Below are positions 14,656 through 21,485 of a DNA stretch of 43,001 bases, piece after piece. Origin of the DNA: Hespellia stercorisuis DSM 15480. Its GTDB lineage: Bacteria; Bacillota; Clostridia; Lachnospirales; Lachnospiraceae. A program made the position numbers and the translations under genes. The first letter of the stretch is position 1; each line of letters opens with the position of its first letter. The notes beneath the pieces were generated by a model. That model did not search any database. It worked only from the letters and a program-made list of their open reading frames with translations, and had not been told where the DNA came from. The stretch is taken from contig NZ_FQZY01000037.1 of NCBI RefSeq assembly GCF_900142165.1, positions 1 to 43,001 of the forward strand, read 5' to 3'.

Positions 14656-16433
14656 GCAAGGTGAAAAAACAGATATTGTTGAACCTGCCATTTGTACTGG
14701 TCTTTTATTTCCTGGATAAGGGCGCATGGCTCTACCGTTACTGTGTAGGGGACAGTATCATTGAGAAATTAATGATACTTCTTATAAATTTTGGTAAAGC
14801 ATTTCAGAATCCGCTGCTCAGCTTAAATATCCAGGATATCTGCATTGGTATCTTGGGAGTAGCAGCCTTGAAGGGCTATCTATATTATCGCAGAAAGAAC
14901 GCAAAAAAATATCGGAAGGGAGTAGAATACGGCTCTGCCAGATGGGGAACAGCAAAAGATATTGAACCATTTGTTGATCCGGTATTTGAAAATAATGTGA
15001 TTCTTACACAGACAGAACGGCTGACCATGAACAGCCGACCAAAAGAGCCGAAATATGCAAGAAACAAAAATGTAATGGTTATCGGTGGTTCTGGTAGTGG
15101 TAAGACAAGATTTTATGTGAAGCCGAACCTTATGCAGATGAGTGAAAAGGTCAGCTATGTAGTCACGGACCCAAAGGGTACGATCGTTATAGAGTGTGGG
15201 AAGATGTTAAAGGATGGCGGTTATAAGATCAAAGTATTAAATACCATTAATTTCAAAAAATCTATGCATTATAATCCCTTTCAGTATATTCGCAGTGAGA
15301 AGGATATTCTGAAACTGGTGAATACAATTATAGCCAATACTAAGGGCGAGGGAGAAAAATCTTCCGAAGATTTTTGGGTCAAAGCCGAAAGGCTTCTGTA
15401 TTGTGCACTGATTGGATACATTTATTATGAGGCTCCGGAAGAAGAACAGAACTTCTCAACTTTATTAGAATTTATCAACGCCAGTGAAGCCAGAGAGGAT
15501 GATGAAGAGTTTAAGAATGCAGTGGATGAGCTGTTTGAGGAACTGGAAGCAGAAGATTCGGAACATTTTGCTGTAAGGCAGTACAAAAAATATAAACTTG
15601 CTGCAGGAAAGACAGCAAAAAGTATTCTTATTTCCTGCGGTGCCAGATTGGCACCATTTGATATTCGGGAACTGCGAGATCTGATGGCATATGATGAGAT
15701 GGAGCTGGACATGTTGGGAGAGGAAAAAGCAGCTTTGTTCGTTATCATATCAGATACAGATGACACATTTAATTTTGTGGTAGCGATTATGTATACACAG
15801 CTATTTAATCTGCTTTGCGATAAAGCAGATGATGAGCATGGCGGCAGGCTTCCCTTTCATGTGAGGCTGTTGCTGGATGAGTTCAGCAACATTGGACAGA
15901 TTCCTAAGTTCGATAAGCTGATAGCCACTATACGAAGCAGGGAAATATCAGCATCCATTATCTTGCAGTCCCAGAGCCAGTTAAAGACCATCTACAAGGA
16001 CGCCGCAGAGACGATTCTTGGTAACTGCGATACGATGTTGTTTCTCGGAGGAAAAGAAAGTTCCACTCTAAAAGAAATATCAGAAACACTGGGGAAGGAG
16101 ACGATTGATTTATTTAATACTTCTGATACCCGTGGACAAAGCAGATCTTACGGTTTGAATTATCAAAAGACTGGAAAGGAGCTAATGAGCCGGGATGAAC
16201 TGGCTGTTATGGATGGAAGTAAGTGTATCTTACAACTGCGTGGAGTACGTCCATTTTTCAGCAATAAATATGACATTACGAAGCACAAGAGATATCGGGA
16301 ACTGGCAGATTATAACAAGAAAAATGAATTTGATGTTGAGAAGTATATGAAGCATGAACTTGTTATGAGTGTAAATGATGAGTTTGAAATGTATGAATTT
16401 CAGGGAGAGGAGGAAACTGCTGATGTTAATTAA
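14652..16433 (+). CDS. VirD4/TraG-type coupling protein ATPase
   Basis: This is the 593-residue type IV coupling protein that docks the relaxase-DNA complex at the mating channel. Two hydrophobic segments occupy residues about 8-25 and 50-70. The Walker A motif GGSGSGKTR begins near residue 145, Walker B LLLDEF lies near 405-410, and ILQSQSQLKTIY and ETILGNCDTMLFLGGKE are typical of TraG/VirD4 motor domains. The inserted acidic stretch (EAREDDEEFKNAVDELFEELEAEDSEHFA) is the variable all-alpha region that contacts substrates. It resembles the CD1115-type coupling proteins of Clostridial ICEs. It overlaps pcfB by four bases and ends within the 30-codon frame at 16423. Confidence 0.93.
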   Translation: MSKVKKQILLNLPFVLVFYFLDKGAWLYRYCVGDSIIEKLMILLINFGKAFQNPLLSLNIQDICIGILGVAALKGYLYYRRKNAKKYRKGVEYGSARWGTAKDIEPFVDPVFENNVILTQTERLTMNSRPKEPKYARNKNVMVIGGSGSGKTRFYVKPNLMQMSEKVSYVVTDPKGTIVIECGKMLKDGGYKIKVLNTINFKKSMHYNPFQYIRSEKDILKLVNTIIANTKGEGEKSSEDFWVKAERLLYCALIGYIYYEAPEEEQNFSTLLEFINASEAREDDEEFKNAVDELFEELEAEDSEHFAVRQYKKYKLAAGKTAKSILISCGARLAPFDIRELRDLMAYDEMELDMLGEEKAALFVIISDTDDTFNFVVAIMYTQLFNLLCDKADDEHGGRLPFHVRLLLDEFSNIGQIPKFDKLIATIRSREISASIILQSQSQLKTIYKDAAETILGNCDTMLFLGGKESSTLKEISETLGKETIDLFNTSDTRGQSRSYGLNYQKTGKELMSRDELAVMDGSKCILQLRGVRPFFSNKYDITKHKRYRELADYNKKNEFDVEKYMKHELVMSVNDEFEMYEFQGEEETADVN

Positions 16434-16515
16434 AGGGCAGGTCAGACTGCCACCTATACGTGCAGAGCCAGTACGATATTTTGGACAGGCAATTTACACA
16501 GTCAAATTAAAATAA
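16423..16515 (+). CDS. 30-residue ORF overlapping the virD4 end
   Basis: AGGAGG at 16408-16413 precedes ATG 16423 by nine bases, and the frame (MLIKGQVRLPPI...) encodes 30 basic residues ending at TAA 16515. The site lies within the last codons of virD4, so the peptide would be translationally coupled. It has one weakly hydrophobic stretch and no recognised family. The strong binding site argues for real translation; the length argues for caution. Confidence 0.45.
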   Translation: MLIKGQVRLPPIRAEPVRYFGQAIYTVKLK

Positions 16516-16550
16516 AAGAAAAGGAAAAGAATCTAAAGAAAGTGAGCCGA

Positions 16551-16577
16551 CCGTTGCAAAGATGCAGCGGTTTTTTT
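16551..16577 (+). terminator. Intrinsic terminator between virD4 and maff2
   Basis: CCGTTGCA at 16551-16558 pairs with TGCAGCGG at 16563-16570 (one G-U) with a four-base loop, then seven T. It splits the conjugation genes into two units or serves as a partial attenuator. Confidence 0.85.
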
Positions 16578-16629
16578 ATGACTGTGTACTGAATTGTTTC
16601 AGACTTATCTTTAGATTTCGGATTAGAAT

Positions 16630-16845
16630 ATGGCATTTTTTACTTCAGCAATTACAATTTTAAAGACTCTCGTTATTGCAATCGGGGCAGGCCTTGGTGT
16701 GTGGGGTGCAATCAACCTCATGGAGGGGTATGGAAATGATAATCCCGGGGCTAAGAGCCAGGGTATCAAACAGCTTATGAGTGGCGGTGGAGTTATTCTT
16801 ATCGGAACTCAGCTGATTCCATTATTAAGCGGATTGTTCGGTTAA
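16630..16845 (+). CDS. Maff2-family membrane protein (pilin-like position)
   Basis: This 71-residue protein has two hydrophobic helices: residues about 8-30 (ILKTLVIAIGAGLGVWGAINLM) and 48-70 (MSGGGVILIGTQLIPLLSGLFG), separated by a polar GYGNDNPGAKSQGIKQ loop. This is the Maff2 pattern found in Tn1549-like elements. Its size, topology and place before the VirB6-like gene resemble VirB2/TrbC pilins, but that role is inferred. No ribosome binding site is obvious before ATG 16630. The preceding terminator leaves only about 50 bases for a promoter, and a weak one may lie in the AT-rich stretch at 16580-16620. Confidence 0.88.
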   Translation: MAFFTSAITILKTLVIAIGAGLGVWGAINLMEGYGNDNPGAKSQGIKQLMSGGGVILIGTQLIPLLSGLFG

Positions 16846-16868
16846 ACCGATAAGAGAGGAGCGCATCC

Positions 16869-17741
16869 ATGTTCGATAATATTTTTGAAGCAATTGAGGA
16901 GTGGATGAGAGATCTTCTGACAGGAATGGTTCAGTCCAACCTGACTACAATGTTTACCGACGTGAATGAAAAAACAGGTCAGATTGCATCACAGGTTGGA
17001 CAAACCCCACAGGGGTGGAACGGCAGCATTTTCAGCATGATACAGAGTTTATCCGATTCGGTGATTGTTCCTATTGCAGGAATGATTATTACCTTTGTAC
17101 TTTGTTATGAGCTGATCTCCATGCTGACAGAGCGAAATAATATGCACGATATAGATACATGGATGTTCTTTAAGTATTTCTTTAAGATGTGGATTGCCGT
17201 GTATCTGGTAAGTAATACCTTTACCATAACGATGGCAGTGTTTGATGTGGGGCAGTCAGTTGTCAATTCGGCTGCCGGCGTCATCACAGGAGAAACAGCG
17301 ATTAACATCGATTCGGCAATTGCTAATATAAGCGAAACGATGGAAGCTATGGAGATAGGAGAACTTGTCGTGCTGGCTCTGCAAACATTGATTGTCAGCT
17401 TTTGTATGAAGATCATGTCTGTACTGATTACTGTAATCATGTATGGACGTATGATTGAGATCTACTTATATACTTCAGTTGCACCAATTCCATTTGCAAC
17501 TCTTTCCAACAGAGAATGGGGGCAGATGGGTATGAATTATTTCCGGGGATTATTCGCCCTGGCATTCCAGGCATTTTTGATGATGGTCTGTGTCGGTATC
17601 TATGCGGCACTTGTGGCTGGTATTCAATTGTCTGATGATTTAACATCTACACTGTTTGGTGTAGCGGCATATACGGTTATCTTGTGTTTCAGCTTAATGA
17701 AGACAGGAAGCCTGAGCAAGAGTATTTTTAATGCTCACTAA
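16869..17741 (+). CDS. VirB6/TrbL-like mating-channel membrane protein
   Basis: This is a 290-residue polytopic protein with about six hydrophobic segments: SDSVIVPIAGMIITFVLCYELI, FFKMWIAVYLVSNTFTITMAV, LVVLALQTLIVSFCMKIMSVLITVIM, the stretch with PIPFATLSN, ALAFQAFLMMVCVGIYAALVAGI and LFGVAAYTVILCFSLM. It corresponds to the VirB6-like inner-membrane channel component of Gram-positive type IV secretion systems. The N-terminus is amphipathic (IFEAIEEWMRDLLTGMVQSN). AGAGAGGAG precedes ATG 16869, 23 bases after the Maff2 stop. The following PrgI and VirB4 genes complete the channel core. Confidence 0.88.
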   Translation: MFDNIFEAIEEWMRDLLTGMVQSNLTTMFTDVNEKTGQIASQVGQTPQGWNGSIFSMIQSLSDSVIVPIAGMIITFVLCYELISMLTERNNMHDIDTWMFFKYFFKMWIAVYLVSNTFTITMAVFDVGQSVVNSAAGVITGETAINIDSAIANISETMEAMEIGELVVLALQTLIVSFCMKIMSVLITVIMYGRMIEIYLYTSVAPIPFATLSNREWGQMGMNYFRGLFALAFQAFLMMVCVGIYAALVAGIQLSDDLTSTLFGVAAYTVILCFSLMKTGSLSKSIFNAH

Positions 17742-17764
17742 TTATTTTGAAAGGAGAGGTGTTT

Positions 17765-18214
17765 ATGGCTTATGTAAGTGTTCCAAAAGACTTAACGAAA
17801 GTTAAAAATAAGATTGTATTAAATCTTACCAAGCGGCAGATCATCTGCATTTTGATTGCCGCCATGTTAGGAGTCCCCTTTTATTTTGCAACTAGAAATC
17901 TGATAGGAACGAGCAATGCAGCCACAGGGATGGTACTTTTGATGTTGCCCGCATTTTTCTTTGCACTGTACGAAAAAGATGGGATGCACTTAGAACAGAT
18001 TTTAATGAATGTAATTCGGGTGCGATTTCTAAGACCCGGTGTTCGAAAGTATGAAACAGAAAATCTTTATGAAAAGAAGCCACCGATACAGGCTTCTAAG
18101 GTGAAAAAAGATGTGACAAAGAAGTTAGTGCCAAAGAAGTCAGTAATAAAAAGTTCGGTATCAAAGAAGGCAATAGCAAGAAAGGGAGGAAATAGCCGTG
18201 TCAAGAAAGGATAG
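17765..18214 (+). CDS. PrgI-family (VirB3-like) membrane protein
   Basis: This is a 149-residue protein with the PrgI pattern. A short N-terminal cytoplasmic part (YVSVPKDLTKVKNKIVLNLTKRQI) leads into two adjacent transmembrane helices (residues about 28-45 and 55-72, ICILIAAMLGVPFYFAT and MVLLMLPAFFFALY). A cytoplasmic domain with MHLEQILMNVIRVRFLRPGVR follows. The last 45 residues are strongly basic. PrgI acts like VirB3, docking VirB4 at the channel. AAGGAGAGG selects ATG 17765 over the TTG at 17747. The gene overlaps virB4 by 17 bases. Confidence 0.9.
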   Translation: MAYVSVPKDLTKVKNKIVLNLTKRQIICILIAAMLGVPFYFATRNLIGTSNAATGMVLLMLPAFFFALYEKDGMHLEQILMNVIRVRFLRPGVRKYETENLYEKKPPIQASKVKKDVTKKLVPKKSVIKSSVSKKAIARKGGNSRVKKG

Positions 18215-21152
18215 AAGACTTCGTTCTTATAAAAAGGAATGTACGAAGGAAGAAAAAAAGAAACAGAAAAGAGAGCAGAAAATCAGGAAGAAAGAGGAGG
18301 CTATTCGCAGGAAAGAAGAAAGAAAACAAAAAAGGAAAAAGCATGTGGCGGCAAAGCCTGCTGGAAGTCAACCCTCAAAGAAAAAAACATCATCAGCGAA
18401 AGCGGAGAAAGAAAAGAAACTTTCTGTCCAGAAAACGATCGCTTATCGAGAAATGGGAAAAGATGGCATCTGCCGGGTACAGGATAAGGTTTACTCCAAG
18501 ACCATTCGCTTTTATGATCTGAATTATCAGTTAGCTCAGAATGAGGATAAAAATGCAATTTTTGAGAACTGGTGTGATTTCCTCAATTATTTCGACAGTA
18601 CCATACATTTCCAGTTATCATTTATCAATCAGAAGAACAATATGCTGGAATTTGAAAAAATCATCCGTATTAAACCACAGCATGATGAGTTTGATGATGT
18701 TCGTATGGAATATGCACAGATGTTAAAGAATCAGCTGGCAAAAGGAAATAATGGTCTGTTAAAGACAAAGTATATTACATTTTCCATCGAAGCGGATAAT
18801 ATTCGTGAAGCAAAGCCAAAGCTGGAGCGTATTGAAGCGGATATTCTTAATAACTTCAAAGTGCTTGGAGTCCTGGCGTATCCATTAAGTGGTTCTGAGC
18901 GACTGGAAGTATTGTATGAAACATTCAATCCAGATAATAATGTACCACTAAAATTTGATTACAATCAAATTGTAAAGACTGGACTGGGAACGAAGGATTT
19001 CATAGCTCCGACTAGCTTTACTTTTAAAAACGGAAAAGATTTCTCTATGGGAAATACTATCGGAACAGTGTCCTATCTGCAGATTCTGGCACCAGAGCTG
19101 ACAGATAAAATGTTGGCGGAATTTCTGGATATTGATAAAAATCTCATAGTCAATCTCCATGTGCAGTCGGTAGATCAGATGAAGGCTATCAAGCTTGTAA
19201 AAAGTAAAGTTACGGACATCAACCGTATGAAAATTGAAGAACAGAAGAAGGCAGTAAGGTCCGGTTATGATATGGACATCATCCCGTCCGACCTCAATAC
19301 TTATGGTGGAGAGGCAAAGCGGTTATTGGAAGACCTTCAATCCAGAAATGAGCGTATGTTCCTTGTGACAGCGCTCTTTTTAAATACAGATAAAACGAAG
19401 CAGGAATTGGAAAATGCAGTTTTTCAGACTGCGGGAATTGCACAGAAATATAACTGTGTTCTTAGAAGATTAGATTATCTGCAGGAAGAGGGACTGATGA
19501 GCAGTCTGCCCCTTGGGATAAATCATGTGCCAATCAAACGAGCACTGACAACAACATCCACAGCTATTTTTGTACCATTTACGACCCAGGAGTTATTTAT
19601 GGCAGGGGAATCGCTTTACTATGGTTTGAATGCTATTTCCAATAACATGATTATGGTGGATCGCAAAAAATTAAAAAATCCGAATGGACTGATTCTTGGT
19701 ACACCAGGATGTTTTACTGGGGATACGCTATTATTGCTTTCCGATGGAACTACCATCAGTTTTGACGAACTGGTGGAGCGAAAGACAGATGTGATGGTAA
19801 ACAGTTATGACCTCCGCAATCAGCAGTTAGTAGCAGCCAGAGGGTATGATGCCTGTATTGTGAAGAAAGCAAAATCACTGGTTGAGGTGGAGTTAGAGAC
19901 AGGAGATAAGGTTCGTTGTACCTCGAATCACTGGTTTCTGACACGATCAGCGGGATATACCGAGGCAGCTAATCTGCGTGTAGGAATGAAGTTGATTCCG
20001 GATCATGAAGTGAAAGCAGTTCGCATGATTGAACTGGAAACAGAAGTTCCAGTTTATGATATTTCCGTGGAGGACTTTCAGAACTTCCAGCTTGCCTGCG
20101 GTATTGTCGTGCATAACTCGGGTAAATCATTTGCAGCAAAGCGAGAGATTACCAATGCATACTTTGTAACGCAGGATGACATTATCATTGGAGATCCAGA
20201 GGGAGAGTATTATCCGCTGGTTCATGCACTGGGCGGACAGGTCATTCATATTTCACCTACCAGTAAGGATTTTATCAATCCGATGGATATCAACATGGAC
20301 TATTCCGATGATGATAATCCACTTGGAGTAAAGAGTGATTTTATTCTTTCTCTCTGTGAACTTATCATGGGTTCCAGAAATGGTATTGAAGCAGAAGAAA
20401 AGTCTGTCATTGACAGATGCCTGCCGATTGTATATCAGAAATATTTCGAAAACCCGGTACCTGAAAATATGCCAATACTGGGAGATCTTTATGAATGTCT
20501 GAGAGCACAGAAAGAAACGCAGGCACAGCGAATTGCGACGGCGTTGGAAATCTATGTCAATGGTTCCCTTCGGGTATTTAACCATCAGACGAACGTGGCA
20601 CTGAATAACCGAATTGTTTGTTTTGATATTAAGGAGCTTGGAAAACAGTTGAAGAAACTGGGGATGTTGATTGTACAGGATCAGGTCTGGAATCGAGTGA
20701 CGATCAATCGCTCGTCTCATAAATCTACCCGGTATTATATCGATGAATTTCACCTTCTTTTAAAGGAAGAGCAGACGGCAGCATATTCTGTCGAGATTTG
20801 GAAGAGATTCAGAAAATGGGGAGGTATTCCTACGGGTATTACCCAGAATGTGAAAGATTTACTGGCATCGCGAGAGATTGAGAATATTTTTGAGAATAGT
20901 GATTTTATCTATATGCTCAACCAGGCGGCGGGAGATAGGCAGATTCTTGCAAAGCAGTTAAATATCTCGCCTTATCAGTTATCTTATGTAACGAACAGTG
21001 GTGAAGGGGAAGGGCTTTTATTTTATGGAAGTACCATTATTCCTTTTAAAGATAAATTTGATAAGAACCTGAAGCTCTATTCATTAATGACAACGAAGCC
21101 GGAGGAAGTGGAAGCCAGAAGACAGGCAGAGGAAAAGAAAAGGGGAGAATGA
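18198..21152 (+). CDS. VirB4/TraE-type ATPase with an intein in the P-loop
   Basis: The precursor has 984 residues. Residues 1-75 are Lys/Arg-rich and probably coiled. The VirB4 N-terminal domain follows to about 490, and the ATPase domain is split at residue 504. Upstream reads NPNGLILGTPG; downstream reads SGKSFAAKREITNAYF. Together they restore the Walker A motif GTPGSGKS, so the ATPase needs removal of residues 505-640. Walker B (TRYYIDEFHLLL, near 848) and GIPTGITQNVKDLL follow. The mature protein would have 848 residues, a normal VirB4 size, and would power channel assembly and DNA transfer. GTG 18198 has GGAGG upstream and lies within the PrgI gene. The rest of the frame is intact. Confidence 0.93.
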   Translation: MSRKDRRLRSYKKECTKEEKKKQKREQKIRKKEEAIRRKEERKQKRKKHVAAKPAGSQPSKKKTSSAKAEKEKKLSVQKTIAYREMGKDGICRVQDKVYSKTIRFYDLNYQLAQNEDKNAIFENWCDFLNYFDSTIHFQLSFINQKNNMLEFEKIIRIKPQHDEFDDVRMEYAQMLKNQLAKGNNGLLKTKYITFSIEADNIREAKPKLERIEADILNNFKVLGVLAYPLSGSERLEVLYETFNPDNNVPLKFDYNQIVKTGLGTKDFIAPTSFTFKNGKDFSMGNTIGTVSYLQILAPELTDKMLAEFLDIDKNLIVNLHVQSVDQMKAIKLVKSKVTDINRMKIEEQKKAVRSGYDMDIIPSDLNTYGGEAKRLLEDLQSRNERMFLVTALFLNTDKTKQELENAVFQTAGIAQKYNCVLRRLDYLQEEGLMSSLPLGINHVPIKRALTTTSTAIFVPFTTQELFMAGESLYYGLNAISNNMIMVDRKKLKNPNGLILGTPGCFTGDTLLLLSDGTTISFDELVERKTDVMVNSYDLRNQQLVAARGYDACIVKKAKSLVEVELETGDKVRCTSNHWFLTRSAGYTEAANLRVGMKLIPDHEVKAVRMIELETEVPVYDISVEDFQNFQLACGIVVHNSGKSFAAKREITNAYFVTQDDIIIGDPEGEYYPLVHALGGQVIHISPTSKDFINPMDINMDYSDDDNPLGVKSDFILSLCELIMGSRNGIEAEEKSVIDRCLPIVYQKYFENPVPENMPILGDLYECLRAQKETQAQRIATALEIYVNGSLRVFNHQTNVALNNRIVCFDIKELGKQLKKLGMLIVQDQVWNRVTINRSSHKSTRYYIDEFHLLLKEEQTAAYSVEIWKRFRKWGGIPTGITQNVKDLLASREIENIFENSDFIYMLNQAAGDRQILAKQLNISPYQLSYVTNSGEGEGLLFYGSTIIPFKDKFDKNLKLYSLMTTKPEEVEARRQAEEKKRGE
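19710..20117 (+). other. Mini-intein (136 aa) within VirB4 Walker A
   Basis: Residues 505-640 of the VirB4 precursor form a self-splicing Hint domain without an endonuclease. Block A begins at Cys505 (CFTGDTLLLLSDG), block B has the T-x-x-H motif (CTSNHWFL), block F is VPVYDISVEDFQNFQLACG, and block G ends IVVHN with the penultimate His639 and terminal Asn640. The +1 extein residue is Ser641 (TCG 20118-20120). All residues needed for standard splicing are present. At 408 bp it is near the lower size limit for inteins. Splicing is inferred from these motifs and from the restored GTPGSGKS. Confidence 0.93.
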
Positions 21153-21155
21153 TAA

Positions 21156-21455
21156 GTGAAACCATATATTAAGAGTTTTGAGAAAAAAGAAATATTTGTG
21201 GAGAGAGAAAGTCTGCACAGAGAAATTAGAAATGTATTAGCAGAGCAGAACATGCAGGATGCAGAGCGAAGATTCTATGAACTTTTTGAAGATCTGTATG
21301 AGGTGATCAAAGAAATGGATGAAGTGTATGCATATTTAACAGAAAATATGTTGTTGAATGCGCATTCGATTGATTGTCTGGATGCAATGAAAGCAAATGC
21401 ACAAAAGGCTACGAACTGTTTGGAAAAATGGGAAAAGTATATTCTGGAGCAATAA
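21156..21455 (+). CDS. Small coiled-coil protein
   Basis: This is a 99-residue, mostly helical, charged protein (VERESLHREIRNVLAEQNMQDAERRFYELFEDLYEVIKEMDEVYAYL). It has no hydrophobic segment or signal peptide, and heptad-like spacing suggests a coiled coil. It begins at GTG 21156, three bases after the VirB4 stop, with GGGGAG as ribosome binding site. The gene sits between VirB4 and the wall hydrolase, so an accessory role in the mating channel is likely but unproven. The family is not recognised. Confidence 0.75.
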   Translation: MKPYIKSFEKKEIFVERESLHREIRNVLAEQNMQDAERRFYELFEDLYEVIKEMDEVYAYLTENMLLNAHSIDCLDAMKANAQKATNCLEKWEKYILEQ

Positions 21456-21485
21456 TAGGTGCCAGATGGAGAGGAGGTGAGGTAC

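Noticed and set aside
19710-20117. Reading the Hint segment as a secreted toxin-type or BIL domain
   Set aside because: The flanks rebuild a perfect Walker A motif and the terminal HN plus Ser +1 are intact, which fits a splicing intein rather than a Hint toxin module.
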